Source: Alphaproteobacteria bacterium (GTDB taxonomy: Bacteria > Pseudomonadota > Alphaproteobacteria > Micavibrionales > Micavibrionaceae). From it: a stretch of 64,000 nt of DNA. Of the stretch, positions 1 to 13,052 are shown in pieces. Below the pieces are notes generated by a model. That model was not told the origin of the DNA and ran no database searches. It saw nothing but the letters and a program-made list of their open reading frames with translations. The stretch lies in the NCBI GenBank assembly GCA_030424975.1, contig JAUHVY010000001.1, positions 679,093 through 743,092 of the forward strand, read 5' to 3'. The position numbers and the translations under genes are program-made. How positions within the stretch are numbered: position 1 is the first letter of the stretch; the number at the start of each line of letters is the position of its first letter.

Positions 1-604
1 TCGCACCCTTCTCATCGCCGGGAAGCTGTACGTCTGTCATGCCTTCCCATGGGCTGAGGTAATCGAAACGGCGGAAATCTTGTGTTAGTTTTACCGGTTC
101 ATAAACTACTCGTTTTTGTTCTTCATCGTAACGCAGCTCGACATATCCTGTAAGAGGGAAATCTTTGCGTTGTGGGTGCCCTTCAAAGCCATAATCGGTA
201 AGAATACGTCGTAGATCCGGGTTACCGCCAAACAGTACGCCATACATATCCCAAACCTCGCGTTCAAACCAGCCTGCAGAGCTGAACACATCCGTAGCAG
301 TCGGAACAATTTGATTTTCTTCAACGGCGATACGCACACGACAACGATTATTCTGTCGTAGAGAAAGTAATATATAAACAACTTCGAAACGTTCCGCACG
401 ATCCGGATAATCTACACCACAAACGTCTATAAGCGTCGTAAAGGCACATTCACGCTCATCACGCAAGAAACGTAAAACATCCTGTATAGAATCTGCCTTA
501 GCGTTAATCACAAGTTCATCCTTAATGAACTCATGGCCAGTAACATGTTTGCTTAGTTTTTCGCAGATATATTCTGCGAGGTCTTTTATCGAATCACCGG
601 GCAA
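1..604 (-). CDS. nuoC: NADH-quinone oxidoreductase subunit C (3' end outside window)
   Basis: Complex I subunit of the peripheral arm (30-kDa subunit family), working with NuoB and NuoD near the quinone site at the cytoplasmic membrane. No ATG opens this frame. The best start is TTG at 604-602, inside the last codons of nuoB, 9 nt after a GGGAGG Shine-Dalgarno at 615-620; the product begins [13 protein letters not shown]. The NuoC signature is plain: '[14 protein letters not shown]', '[20 protein letters not shown]', then the Arg/Lys-rich tail '[13 protein letters not shown]' and '[12 protein letters not shown]'. The frame stays open to position 1, so the C-terminus is missing. It overlaps nuoB by 11 nt, which suggests translational coupling. 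The family call is secure; the TTG start is inferred. Confidence 0.93.
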   Translation of the reverse strand, partial: MPGDSIKDLAEYICEKLSKHVTGHEFIKDELVINAKADSIQDVLRFLRDERECAFTTLIDVCGVDYPDRAERFEVVYILLSLRQNNRCRVRIAVEENQIVPTATDVFSSAGWFEREVWDMYGVLFGGNPDLRRILTDYGFEGHPQRKDFPLTGYVELRYDEEQKRVVYEPVKLTQDFRRFDYLSPWEGMTDVQLPGDEKGA

Positions 605-1169
605 TGCGTGTGTCCTCCCGCTGGATTTTCTTTTGTAACTGCATAATGCCGTAAATCATAGCTTCGGCTGTTGGCGGGCAGCCCGGAATGTATATATCAA
701 CCGGAACAATACGGTCACAACCGCGAACGACGGAGTATGAGTAATGATAATAGCCACCGCCATTTGCACAGGAACCCATTGACACTACCCAACGTGGTTC
801 AGGCATTTGGTCATATACGCGGCGCAATGCAGGCGCCATTTTATTTGTTAATGTACCGGCGACGATCATCACATCAGATTGGCGCGGTGACGGGCGTGGG
901 ATCATCCCGAAACGGTCCATGTCATAGCGGCTCATATAGGCATGAATCATTTCAACTGCGCAACATGCCAAACCGAATGTCATCGGCCATAGAGAGCCCG
1001 TTCTGGCCCAGTCAAACAGGCTATCTGCACTTGTAAGCAAAAAACCCTTCTCATTCAGTGTTTTTGATATCGCAGCAGGCACTACGTCCTGTTGGCTGGC
1101 TGGTGGCAAGGGCGCAACAACGTCTTTGCCGTATGAAGGTGCCTTAAATATATCTCTGTCGTGTGCCAT
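594..1169 (-). CDS. nuoB: NADH-quinone oxidoreductase subunit B
   Basis: Complex I subunit that carries the terminal iron-sulfur cluster N2, which passes electrons to quinone. The 191-residue product has the four expected cluster cysteines: the adjacent pair Cys69-Cys70 in 'GLACCAVEM', Cys134 in '[11 protein letters not shown]' and Cys164 in '[10 protein letters not shown]'. The N-terminal 35 residues are a variable extension, and the core from '[12 protein letters not shown]' matches the family closely. It lies between nuoA (26 nt upstream) and nuoC (overlapping), in the standard nuoABC order on the minus strand. Length and motifs are normal for the family. Confidence 0.97.
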   Translation of the reverse strand: MAHDRDIFKAPSYGKDVVAPLPPASQQDVVPAAISKTLNEKGFLLTSADSLFDWARTGSLWPMTFGLACCAVEMIHAYMSRYDMDRFGMIPRPSPRQSDVMIVAGTLTNKMAPALRRVYDQMPEPRWVVSMGSCANGGGYYHYSYSVVRGCDRIVPVDIYIPGCPPTAEAMIYGIMQLQKKIQREDTRIAR

Positions 1170-1195
1170 GTAATTACCTTAAATCTTTCGGAATG

Positions 1196-1567
1196 TTATT
1201 CCCATTCCAAGCCGCCCTTTTTCCATTCATAGATAAAGCCGACCGTCAGTACGGACAGGAAGATGACCATAGACCAAAACCCGAACGCGCCGATTTTTCC
1301 GAGTGTTATAGCCCATGGAAATAAAAATGCAATTTCAAGATCAAAAATAATGAACAGAAGTGTCACAAGATAGAAACGCACATCAAATTTGTTACGCGCA
1401 TCAGAAAACGCATCGAACCCACATTCATATGCAGAAAGCTTGTCCGCGTCTGGGTTACGTACGCCAACAAGAATGGAGCCCAATACCATTGCAACGGACA
1501 TTACGCCTGCAATCGCGATGAATACGAGAATCGGAAGATATTCCAATAAAAATTCTGATGATGCCAT
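1196..1567 (-). CDS. nuoA: NADH-quinone oxidoreductase subunit A
   Basis: Small membrane subunit of complex I (ND3 family) at the junction of the membrane arm and the quinone site. The 123-residue protein has three hydrophobic segments at about residues 11-33, 63-85 and 93-115. The conserved loop '[23 protein letters not shown]' falls after the first segment; its Cys in 'YECG' is the family hallmark. It is the first gene of the nuo cluster seen here. Upstream lies a tRNA-Asp gene on the same strand with its own terminator, so the nuo promoter should be in 1568-1680. I saw no convincing -35/-10 pair there. Confidence 0.96.
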   Translation of the reverse strand: MASSEFLLEYLPILVFIAIAGVMSVAMVLGSILVGVRNPDADKLSAYECGFDAFSDARNKFDVRFYLVTLLFIIFDLEIAFLFPWAITLGKIGAFGFWSMVIFLSVLTVGFIYEWKKGGLEWE

Positions 1568-1682
1568 GATGATCTCTTTTTAAGCTTAATCGGTCATTCC
1601 TGTACTTTCTATCAGCTTATTAAGCGATTGAAAACACCCTGTTTATTAGTTTTTTCGATTTTTGTGGACGAGCAAATAAAAA

Positions 1683-1709
1683 GCCCCGACATAATCGGGG
1701 CGTTTTATT
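1683..1709 (-). terminator. Intrinsic terminator downstream of tRNA-Asp
   Basis: A perfect 7-bp GC-rich stem, GCCCCGA (1683-1689) with TCGGGGC (1695-1701), closes a 5-nt loop. Read on the minus strand it is followed by TTTTTATTT, a good U-tract, so it should end the tRNA-Asp transcript before nuoA. On the plus strand it is followed only by GTTTTATT, so it may work weakly in both directions. Confidence 0.75.
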
Positions 1710-1715
1710 CTTAAA

Positions 1716-1792
1716 TGGCGCGAGTGACGAGACTTGAACTCGCGGCCTCCGCCGTGACAGGGCGGCGCTCTAACCAACTGAGCTACACCCGC
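1716..1792 (-). tRNA. tRNA-Asp (GTC)
   Basis: A full 77-nt cloverleaf with encoded CCA. The acceptor stem is GCGGGTG paired with CACTCGC, followed by discriminator G and CCA. The D-stem is GCTC/GAGC. The anticodon stem-loop is CCGCC-CTGTCAC-GGCGG with anticodon GTC, which reads Asp codons. A T-arm with GTTCAAGTC is present. It is transcribed on the minus strand toward the terminator at 1683-1709 and nuoA. Confidence 0.96.
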
Positions 1793-1912
1793 GCATTTAA
1801 GATGGAGAGTTAGATATCAGGATGCCCCACCTACGTCAAGCATGATATGAAGAAAATGTCGAAAAAAATGTCATTTTTTTTATTACCTGATATTTCATAC
1901 CATATTATGTCA

Positions 1913-3028
1913 TTAAATGACCGTTTCCGGTGCTGTAAAATCAAGGCTCAACGCTTCTGCTACAGGCTTGTTTGTGATTTTACCCTTACATACATTTAAC
2001 CCGTTTAAAAAGTTAGGGTCTGCAGCCAATGTTTTTTCCCATCCATGGTCTGCCAGTTTTAAAGCATAAGGCAGGACGGAGTGATTGAGTGCCAGGGCAG
2101 ATGTTAGTGCGACGGCACCCGGCATATTTGCCACACAGTAATGGACAACATCATCGACAACATAGGTTGGTTCATTATGTGTTGTTGCATGGCTTGTTTC
2201 AAAGCAGCCGCCCTGATCAATGGCGATATCAACCATGACAGCACCCTTTTTCATTGTTTTTAGCATTTCTTTTGTTACGAGCTTCGGCGCAGAGGCACCG
2301 GGAATCAAAACGGCACCGATTACAAGGTCAGCTTGTTTAATTGCACGCTCTAATGTGTCGAGATTCGAATAAACGATATTAGCGCGCCCGATGAAATATT
2401 CGTCTAAGAAGCGCATGCGTGGATTCGATTTTTCTAAAATTGTTACATTTGCACCAAGGCCGGTTGCCATTTGCGCGGCATGGAACCCGGCCACGCCGCC
2501 ACCAATAATAAGCACATCCGCAGGTTTGACACCAGGAACACCGCCGATAAGGCGCCCTAGCCCGCCCATATGTTTTTGTAGGTAATATGCACCGACCTGT
2601 ACGGATAGTCGTCCTGCTATTTCGCTCATGGGTTCTAATAACGGTAGGCCACGACCATTCGGACCCGTAACTGTTTCATAGGCAATCGCGATGCATTTCG
2701 AATCGATGAGACCTTGCGCTTGCTCAGGATCAGCAGCGAGGTGCAGGTATGTGAAAAGAATTTGATCTTCACGCAGCATATCGCATTCTTGTTTTTGCGG
2801 TTCCTTGACCTTGATAATCATGTCCGCACGTTCAAAAACTTCCTTTGCGGTAGACACGATTTTTGCACCTGCTTCTTCGTAATGTGCATCTGTGAAGTTA
2901 ATCCCTGCACCTGCATTTGTTTCAATAATGACGTCATGTCCGTGCGCCACCATCTCCTTGACCGAAGACGGCACAAGTCCGACGCGGTGCTCTAACGTTT
3001 TAATTTCCTTTGGAACGCCAATTAGCAT
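1913..3028 (-). CDS. ald: Alanine dehydrogenase
   Basis: NAD-dependent interconversion of L-alanine and pyruvate plus ammonia, in the cytoplasm; the usual role is catabolic use of alanine or nitrogen assimilation. The 371-residue product starts MLIGVPKEIKTLEHRVGL, the classic opening of the Ald/PNT family. Lys in 'MIIKVKEPQ' and His in 'FTYLHLAAD' occupy the substrate and catalytic positions known for Ald. The Rossmann glycine motif 'IIGGGVAGFHAA' follows at about residue 175. The single-chain length rules out PntA, which is longer and paired with pntB. It sits 39 nt downstream of ispG on the same strand and may be co-transcribed. Confidence 0.96.
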   Translation of the reverse strand: MLIGVPKEIKTLEHRVGLVPSSVKEMVAHGHDVIIETNAGAGINFTDAHYEEAGAKIVSTAKEVFERADMIIKVKEPQKQECDMLREDQILFTYLHLAADPEQAQGLIDSKCIAIAYETVTGPNGRGLPLLEPMSEIAGRLSVQVGAYYLQKHMGGLGRLIGGVPGVKPADVLIIGGGVAGFHAAQMATGLGANVTILEKSNPRMRFLDEYFIGRANIVYSNLDTLERAIKQADLVIGAVLIPGASAPKLVTKEMLKTMKKGAVMVDIAIDQGGCFETSHATTHNEPTYVVDDVVHYCVANMPGAVALTSALALNHSVLPYALKLADHGWEKTLAADPNFLNGLNVCKGKITNKPVAEALSLDFTAPETVI

Positions 3029-3067
3029 CGATATACTCCCTCTTGTAATGTGTTAATTGCTTTTCTA

Positions 3068-4291
3068 TTAGCCGTATCGCCTCTCGACGTATTCTTCGAC
3101 TAATTTTTGAAAATCTTGTGCGATCTTTTCGCCGCGTAATGTGTGCGCCTTTTTTCCGTCAATAAAAACGGGCGCAACGGGTGATTCGCCTGTGCCGGGT
3201 AGGCTAATGCCTATATCGGCGTGCTTGCTCTCTCCCGGTCCGTTCACAATACAGCCCATCACCGCCACCTTCATGCTCTCAACACCTGTGTATTGAGATT
3301 TCCAAACAGGCATTTTAACTTCGAGATATCGTTGGATATCTTGCGCTAATTCTTGGAAAAACGTTGATGTTGTGCGGCCACATCCGGGACATGCGCTGAC
3401 TTCGGGCATGAAGCTGCGTATGTTCAGGGATTGAAGGATTTCTTGGCAGACTTTGACCTCTAATGTTCTGTCACCATTTGGCTCAGGTGTTAATGAGGCT
3501 CGAATCGTATCGCCGATACCTTGTTGGAGTAATATTCCCTCCCCTAAAGCTGTGGCGATGATCCCCTTTGATGCCATTCCTGCCTCTGTCAGGCCGACAT
3601 GCAGCGCGTAATTTGAGCGCTCGGCCAAAGCTTGGTAGACGGCTATTAGGTCTTGTACACGGCTGACTTTTGCCGAAAGGATGATTTTATTTTTAGGCAG
3701 GCCGATATTTTCAGCTTGCTGCGCACTGATGAGTGCGGATTGCACAAGTGTTTCGCGCATAACGGCATCTGACGGCCACGGCGTATCACGTTTTGCGTTT
3801 TCATCCATCATTTTCAATGCAAGCGCTTGATCTAAGCTGCCCCAATTAACACCGATTCGAACTGCCTTTTTATACTCAATGGCCTTTTCGATCATTTGCT
3901 CGAATTGGGTATCACGCTTCTTACCAAACCCGACATTGCCAGGATTGATTCGATATTTATCAAGGCTTGAGGCTAGCTCAGGGTGATCGTTTAATAATGT
4001 GTGGCCATTATAATGAAAGCAACCAACCATGGGTACGGCCAGTCCTTCTTTGTTCAGGCGCTCACGTAGTTTAGCAACGCCTATGGCGGCCTCGTCATTA
4101 TTAACGGTAACACGAACGATTTCCGATCCTGCGAGGAATAAATTTTTAACCTGCTCGAATGTTTTATCAACATCGGCAGTATCTGTATTGGTCATAGATT
4201 GAACAACGACGGGTGCACCCCCGCCAACAGTTACATTGCCAACTGTGACGGCGTGTGTTTCATGACGTTTAATTTCTTTAATTGCGACCAT
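3068..4291 (-). CDS. ispG: 4-hydroxy-3-methylbut-2-enyl diphosphate synthase (IspG/GcpE)
   Basis: Iron-sulfur enzyme of the methylerythritol phosphate route. It converts ME-cPP to HMBPP, the step before IspH in isoprenoid synthesis. The 407-residue protein has the TIM-barrel N-terminal part ('[20 protein letters not shown]') and the reductase-like C-terminal part. The [4Fe-4S] ligands are visible: two Cys in 'CPGCGRT' and one in 'GCIVNGPGE'. Upstream of the ATG there is no Shine-Dalgarno. A TTGAAA-17-TATAAC promoter ends exactly 6 nt before the ATG, so the transcript is probably leaderless (see the promoter entry). It heads a possible operon with ald. Confidence 0.97.
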   Translation of the reverse strand: MVAIKEIKRHETHAVTVGNVTVGGGAPVVVQSMTNTDTADVDKTFEQVKNLFLAGSEIVRVTVNNDEAAIGVAKLRERLNKEGLAVPMVGCFHYNGHTLLNDHPELASSLDKYRINPGNVGFGKKRDTQFEQMIEKAIEYKKAVRIGVNWGSLDQALALKMMDENAKRDTPWPSDAVMRETLVQSALISAQQAENIGLPKNKIILSAKVSRVQDLIAVYQALAERSNYALHVGLTEAGMASKGIIATALGEGILLQQGIGDTIRASLTPEPNGDRTLEVKVCQEILQSLNIRSFMPEVSACPGCGRTTSTFFQELAQDIQRYLEVKMPVWKSQYTGVESMKVAVMGCIVNGPGESKHADIGISLPGTGESPVAPVFIDGKKAHTLRGEKIAQDFQKLVEEYVERRYG

Positions 4292-4297
4292 AGGCGG

Positions 4298-4326
4298 GTT
4301 ATAGAATAAAAGTGAGGGCTTTTCAA
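4298..4326 (-). promoter_or_regulatory. ispG promoter, predicted to give a leaderless mRNA
   Basis: On the minus strand TTGAAA (4326-4321), a 17-bp spacer and TATAAC (4303-4298) form a near-consensus sigma-70 promoter. Only six bases (CCGCCT) separate the -10 box from the ispG ATG at 4291, which places the expected start site on the A of the ATG. No purine-rich ribosome-binding site exists in between. Confidence 0.65.
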
Positions 4327-4378
4327 TTCTTTATAATGCATAGGAATGAATGGCGCAGGAAATTAAAGGTTTTACAAT

Positions 4379-5044
4379 ATGAAAACATTATCACGACTTG
4401 GTTATTTGCTTCTGGCCCTAGAGTTTTTGCTTCTCTGTGTCTGCTTGCCGAGTGTGATTATATATAATGTATGGGCGCGATATATGTTCTTTTTCCTATG
4501 GGGCGCTGCAGGATATTGTCTGCTTCATATTATTGTTTTTCGCCGAAAAGATTTCTTTAAGGATATTTGGAAGTGGGATGTGGTGACGTGGGGCAATATG
4601 AAACCTATTTTGGTGCGTTGGGTTTTTGCCGTCATTGCGATGATTCTTTTTGTATATTTCTATGATCCGGACCGCATGTTTGAAATGACTCGTTCACGGC
4701 CATATTTCTTATTTGTTCTGTTTGTTCTCTACCCTATATTATCGGCTTTGCCTCAGGAATTAATATTCTGTAGCTTTTTCTTTCATCGGTATGCACCGTT
4801 TTTTCGCCATAAAACTACGCGCATTATAATGAGCGCAGTTGTTTTTGCTTATGCGCATGTTCTTTATATTAATGCGATTGCCCCGACGCTGAGCTTTATC
4901 GGTGGTTTAATATTTGCGCAGACTTATGCGAAAACCCGTTCTCTCGCTTTAGTAACAATTGAGCATTCATTATACGGTAACGCTTTGTTTCTTGTGGGTT
5001 TAGGGTGGTATTTCTACAGCGGCGCCGTAGTTGCTTCGCACTAG
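4379..5044 (+). CDS. CPBP-family (CAAX/Abi) intramembrane protease-like protein
   Basis: A multi-pass membrane protein of 221 residues with about six to seven hydrophobic segments. In the C-terminal half it carries the three sites of the CPBP (CAAX protease, Abi) family: motif 1 'PQELIFCSFFFHRY' near residue 122, motif 2 'FAYAH' near 160, and motif 3 'HSLYGN' near 197. Motif 1 normally reads EExxxR; here the first Glu is Gln and the expected Arg is Cys, so activity is uncertain. The start is supported by AAAGG about 9 nt before the ATG. It is divergent from ispG and followed by the ribosomal L21 promoter region. Substrate unknown; the call rests on motif spacing. Confidence 0.7.
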   Translation: MKTLSRLGYLLLALEFLLLCVCLPSVIIYNVWARYMFFFLWGAAGYCLLHIIVFRRKDFFKDIWKWDVVTWGNMKPILVRWVFAVIAMILFVYFYDPDRMFEMTRSRPYFLFVLFVLYPILSALPQELIFCSFFFHRYAPFFRHKTTRIIMSAVVFAYAHVLYINAIAPTLSFIGGLIFAQTYAKTRSLALVTIEHSLYGNALFLVGLGWYFYSGAVVASH

Positions 5045-5125
5045 GTATTGCAAATAATTTTGCTTTTTTATTACGCTTTATATTATGATGCATGAAATTT
5101 CATGAATTTAAGGTGTTGATATTCC

Positions 5126-5154
5126 TTGACACGGGGCGTGGTATATGGTTATTT
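5126..5154 (+). promoter_or_regulatory. Possible promoter of rplU-rpmA
   Basis: A consensus -35 box TTGACA (5126-5131) lies 115 nt before rplU. The hexamer at 17-bp spacing is TTATTT (5149-5154), a weak -10 match. The 201-bp gap between the membrane protein gene and rplU must hold the ribosomal promoter, and this is the best candidate I see in it. Confidence 0.35.
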
Positions 5155-5245
5155 CCATCGCTCATGGCGTACTGGACACCGAAATGTTCTCGAAATGCGC
5201 TGTATATAAATTAAAAATAAAACTATTAACGACGGAATTAAAACG

Positions 5246-5560
5246 ATGTTTGCTGTTATTAAAACTGGTGGAAAACAGTACAAAGTTCAAAAAGATGACA
5301 AGCTTTTGGTTGAAAAACTAGAAGGTGAAGAAGGTGCGAAAATCACTTTGGATGAAGTTTTGATGATTGCTGATGGCAAAACATCTAAAATTGGCGAGCC
5401 TTTGGTTAAAGGCGCGAAGGTAGAAGCAACAGTTGTTGCACAAACACGCGGCCCGAAAATTACAGTTTTCAAGAAAAAGCGCCGTCAAAACTATCGTCGT
5501 AAGAAAGGTCACCGTCAAGATTTGACAATGATCCAAATTACAAACATCAAAGCGGCTTAA
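5246..5560 (+). CDS. rplU: 50S ribosomal protein L21
   Basis: Large-subunit ribosomal protein that binds 23S rRNA. The 104-residue product is typical: [14 protein letters not shown] at the N-terminus, the basic '[16 protein letters not shown]' rRNA-binding stretch and the ending '[10 protein letters not shown]'. It is first in the conserved rplU-rpmA-obgE order. It is followed 45 nt later by rpmA with a good Shine-Dalgarno (CAGGAG). Confidence 0.98.
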   Translation: MFAVIKTGGKQYKVQKDDKLLVEKLEGEEGAKITLDEVLMIADGKTSKIGEPLVKGAKVEATVVAQTRGPKITVFKKKRRQNYRRKKGHRQDLTMIQITNIKAA

Positions 5561-5605
5561 TCGCTTCGGTAGATAAGAACAAGATCGGTATTCAGGAGAT
5601 TTATT

Positions 5606-5890
5606 ATGGCACATAAAAAAGCAGGTGGTAGTTCCAAGAACGGACGCGATTCAGTTGGTCGTCGTCTTGGCGTTAAGCGTTATGGTGGTGAAGAGGTTTT
5701 GGCCGGTAACATCATCGTTCGTCAACGTGGTACAAAATGGAAGCCTGGTAAAAACGTTGGTTTAGGTAAAGATCACACAATCTTTGCTTTGTTAGATGGT
5801 CAAGTGTTGTTCACAAAGGGCAAAGGCGGTCAGGCGATCGTTAACATCCTTCCGTCAAATGATGTTGCTGCTGCTCAGGCTGCGGAATAA
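5606..5890 (+). CDS. rpmA: 50S ribosomal protein L27
   Basis: Large-subunit protein whose N-terminal tail reaches the peptidyl-transferase centre. The 94 residues begin [16 protein letters not shown], the standard short N-terminus without the cleavable extension seen in Firmicutes. They continue with '[12 protein letters not shown]' and '[15 protein letters not shown]'. It is paired with rplU and closed by a hairpin terminator before obgE. Confidence 0.98.
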   Translation: MAHKKAGGSSKNGRDSVGRRLGVKRYGGEEVLAGNIIVRQRGTKWKPGKNVGLGKDHTIFALLDGQVLFTKGKGGQAIVNILPSNDVAAAQAAE

Positions 5891-5918
5891 CCTCTTTAGG
5901 GAATTAAAAAGATTTTAT

Positions 5919-8148
<2,230 letters not shown>

Positions 8149-8227
8149 ATTTTCCGCGCCCCCTTTGAATCTTTGTTTTGATGGTTCATGATAATGCATA
8201 TCACGAATCAAACAGAAGTAGAGTTTC

Positions 8228-10819
8228 ATGCGCACAGATACCCCCCAAACGATTTATCTGAAAGATTACAAACCATATCCGTTTGAGATTAAATCCCTCA
8301 ATCTTAATTTTGATATACATGACGGGTACACAATTGTTACTGCGCAATTGCAAGTGAGCCCGCATGGTGATGTGTCGCAAAATATGTTCCTGAACGGTGA
8401 AGATCTGAAGCTTGTTTCACTGACGATTGATGGCGCGGCGGTGACTGAATATACGCAAGATAAAGAATCGTTGAGCTTTATGTGCCCGCCTCAGGATTTT
8501 ACGCTTCAGATAGAAACGAAAATCTACCCTGAGAAGAACACCCGCCTTGAAGGGCTTTATAATTCCGGCGGAACATATTGTACACAATGTGAAGCCGAAG
8601 GGTTTCGCCGCATTACTTACTTCCCGGATCGTCCGGACGTCCTCAGTGTCTACACTGTGCGCATAGAAGCGAGTGAGAAATATCCGGTTCTTTTATCAAA
8701 CGGAAATAAAACGGAGCAAGGTAAAGGTGATAATGGCCGTCATTTTGCCGTTTGGCATGACCCCTTCCCGAAACCTTGTTACTTGTTTGCACTTGTGGCG
8801 GGTGATTTGAACCATATTCATGATACATTTACCACGCAATCAGGCCGCGAAGTTGATTTGTATATTTACGTTCGTGCGGGTGATGAAGGGCAATGTGACC
8901 ACGCCATGGATAGCCTGAAGCGTTCCATGAAGTGGGATGAAGATGTTTATGGGTTAGAATATGATCTGGATATATTCAACATTGTCGCTGTTAGCGATTT
9001 CAATATGGGCGCGATGGAGAATAAATCACTCAATATCTTTAATACTGCCCTTGTTCTGGCGCAGCAAGAAACCGCAACGGATCAGGACTTTATGCGCGTT
9101 GAAAGTGTTATTGCGCATGAATACTTTCATAACTGGAGTGGTAACCGTGTTACCTGCCGTGATTGGTTTCAGTTATCGTTGAAGGAAGGTTTAACCGTTT
9201 TTCGTGATCAGGAGTTTTCCGCTGATACGCATTCTCGTGATGTTCAGCGTATTGATGATGTCGGGCATTTGCGACGTTTCCAGTTTACAGAGGACGCCTC
9301 TCCCCTCGCCCATCCTGTGCGCCCTGATAACTATATTGAAATCAATAATTTCTATACCATGACAGTGTATGAAAAAGGTGCCGAAGTTATCCGTATGATG
9401 CGTACGATACTGGGTGCGGAAAACTATCGTAAAGGTACGGATCTGTACTTCTCACGTCATGACGGGCAGGCTGTAACGTGTGATGACTTTGTCAAGGCGA
9501 TGGAGGATGCGAGCGGTGCTGACCTCTCTCACTTCAAATTATGGTATTCTCAGGCGGGAACGCCTGCCGTTCGTTTTAGTGGTTCTTATGATGCACAAAA
9601 GCAGAGCTATACAATTTCTTTATCACAAGATGTTCCTGATACGCCTAACCAGACGAATAAAAAGCCGATGTTAATACCTGTTTCTGTAGGGCTGCTCGGT
9701 AGGGATGGTAAGGATCTGATTGAAACGCAGACGTTGATGTTGGAAGAACACGAGCAAAAATTCGTAATTGAAAACGTTGCACAAGAGCCAGTTCCTTCTG
9801 TTCTACGTGGTTTTTCTGCGCCTGTGCGTTTAAAAGCAGATTTGAGCGATGATGAGTATGCAATTTTGATGCGTCATGACAGTGATGGTTTCAATCGTTA
9901 TGAGGCGGCAGAGCAATATTACTTACGTACCCTACAGGGGCTTATTGATGATGGCGGTGATGTGCCGCAATCATTTAATGATATTTATGCATCGCTATTA
10001 GATACTGCAAAACAGAATCATGCGGATAAGGCACTTATGGCGCGTATGTTAAGTATCCCGCAAATTGGGCGTATAGCGCAGGAGCAAGATGTTATTGATC
10101 CACAAGCTATTCATGTGGCGCGTGAGAAGCTCTTGTCAGCAATTGTTGACGGTTTTTCTAATGATTTGGAAGAAATTTATCAGGCCAACAGAACGGATGG
10201 TAATTTCCTTGTGACTGCAGAGGCTATGGGGCGTCGTGTGCTTCAAAATACGGTGATGTTATTACGTGCGAATAGCTTAACGAACCATGATGCGGCTACA
10301 GCGCGTTCACATTATGATACGGCTAATAATATGACGGATCGTATGGCGGCGTTGAATTTGGGCTGTGCGCTTGATGGTGATGTGCATGATTATATCGTAC
10401 AGGATTTTTATGATCGTTTTAAATCATATCCTCTTGTAATTGATAAGTGGTTTGCGGCGCAGGCGGCAATACATCTGCCGAAAACAATCGGTGTTGTGAA
10501 TGCCCTAAAAGTACATGGTGATTTCAATATTAAAAATCCTAACCGTGTGCGTTCCCTTTATGCATCATTTGCAATGAGTAACCCCGTTCGTTTCCATTCA
10601 CAAGACGGCAGTGGTTATGCCTTTTTACGTGATGCGGTGATAGAGCTTAATGCGATTAACCCCCAAATTGCTGCTCGTTTGTTGACCTCTATGCGTGAGT
10701 GGCGGAAATATACGTCTGACAGGCAAGCCCTGATGAAGGCAGCCTTATCAGACATTCTGGCTGTGAAAGACATTGCGCCTGATGTTTATGAAATTGCAAG
10801 TAAAACACTCAATGGTTAA
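8228..10819 (+). CDS. pepN: Aminopeptidase N (M1 zinc metallopeptidase)
   Basis: Broad-specificity aminopeptidase that trims peptides in the cytoplasm. The 863-residue product has the substrate-anchoring exopeptidase motif 'GAMEN' near residue 262 and the zinc motif 'HEYFHNW' (HExxH) near residue 298, followed 19 residues later by the third ligand in 'LKEGLTVFRDQEFS'. A long helical C-terminal domain is typical of the E. coli-type PepN. There is no signal peptide. rnhB follows after 5 nt, so the two are probably co-transcribed. Confidence 0.97.
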   Translation: MRTDTPQTIYLKDYKPYPFEIKSLNLNFDIHDGYTIVTAQLQVSPHGDVSQNMFLNGEDLKLVSLTIDGAAVTEYTQDKESLSFMCPPQDFTLQIETKIYPEKNTRLEGLYNSGGTYCTQCEAEGFRRITYFPDRPDVLSVYTVRIEASEKYPVLLSNGNKTEQGKGDNGRHFAVWHDPFPKPCYLFALVAGDLNHIHDTFTTQSGREVDLYIYVRAGDEGQCDHAMDSLKRSMKWDEDVYGLEYDLDIFNIVAVSDFNMGAMENKSLNIFNTALVLAQQETATDQDFMRVESVIAHEYFHNWSGNRVTCRDWFQLSLKEGLTVFRDQEFSADTHSRDVQRIDDVGHLRRFQFTEDASPLAHPVRPDNYIEINNFYTMTVYEKGAEVIRMMRTILGAENYRKGTDLYFSRHDGQAVTCDDFVKAMEDASGADLSHFKLWYSQAGTPAVRFSGSYDAQKQSYTISLSQDVPDTPNQTNKKPMLIPVSVGLLGRDGKDLIETQTLMLEEHEQKFVIENVAQEPVPSVLRGFSAPVRLKADLSDDEYAILMRHDSDGFNRYEAAEQYYLRTLQGLIDDGGDVPQSFNDIYASLLDTAKQNHADKALMARMLSIPQIGRIAQEQDVIDPQAIHVAREKLLSAIVDGFSNDLEEIYQANRTDGNFLVTAEAMGRRVLQNTVMLLRANSLTNHDAATARSHYDTANNMTDRMAALNLGCALDGDVHDYIVQDFYDRFKSYPLVIDKWFAAQAAIHLPKTIGVVNALKVHGDFNIKNPNRVRSLYASFAMSNPVRFHSQDGSGYAFLRDAVIELNAINPQIAARLLTSMREWRKYTSDRQALMKAALSDILAVKDIAPDVYEIASKTLNG

Positions 10820-10824
10820 TCGTC

Positions 10825-11436
10825 ATGGCTGATTTTTCGTATGAGGATCAATATGACGGTGATGTCTGTGGCCTTGATGAGGTCGGGCGCGGGCCTCTCG
10901 CGGGGCCGGTAGTGGCGGCTTGCGTGGTTATCCCGAAAGATATGCGTGCATTTGATTTCGTGGATGAAATTAAGGACAGTAAAAAGCTGTCCTTGAGGCG
11001 TCGTGAATATCTTTATGAAAAGATTATTGAGCATTTCCCGCATCATATTGCCGAAGTTCAGCCTGATGAAATAGATCGTATTAATATTCTTCAGGCTAGT
11101 CTAAAGGCTATGAGGCTTGCTCATGAAGTGCTAGGCGTTAAGGGCTTGGCGCTTGTTGACGGTAATAAAGATCCTGATTTAAACGCGGAGAAAACCATGA
11201 CGATTGTAAAGGGGGATCAAAAGTCAAAATCCATCGCTGCGGCATCAATATTGGCAAAGGTATATCGTGACCGCATTATGGCTGAGCTTGATAAAAAGCA
11301 TCCGCATTATGGGTGGTCTAAGAATGCAGGCTATCCGACAAAGGCGCATCGTGAAGCACTGCTAGAGTATGGGGTGACTGATTATCATCGCCGTAGTTTC
11401 GGGCCTGTTAAAAAAATTATTGAATCAGGTCAATAA
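10825..11436 (+). CDS. rnhB: Ribonuclease HII
   Basis: Removes ribonucleotides misincorporated in DNA and degrades RNA in RNA-DNA hybrids. The 203-residue protein shows the RNase HII signature 'GLDEVGRGPLAGPV' (catalytic Asp and Glu), 'IKDSKKLSLRRRE', 'LVDGNKDP' and 'KGDQKSKSIAAASILAKVYRD'. It directly follows pepN (5 nt) and precedes ccrM. The rnhB-ccrM pairing is a recurrent alphaproteobacterial arrangement. Confidence 0.97.
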   Translation: MADFSYEDQYDGDVCGLDEVGRGPLAGPVVAACVVIPKDMRAFDFVDEIKDSKKLSLRRREYLYEKIIEHFPHHIAEVQPDEIDRINILQASLKAMRLAHEVLGVKGLALVDGNKDPDLNAEKTMTIVKGDQKSKSIAAASILAKVYRDRIMAELDKKHPHYGWSKNAGYPTKAHREALLEYGVTDYHRRSFGPVKKIIESGQ

Positions 11437-11465
11437 TTTATCTTAACGCATGAAAATAACGCATT

Positions 11466-13048
<1,583 letters not shown>

Positions 13049-13052
<4 letters not shown>

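Noticed and set aside
671-1036. 121-codon plus-strand frame opposite nuoB
   Set aside because: It is an antisense shadow of a highly conserved gene with no ribosome-binding site or recognisable product.
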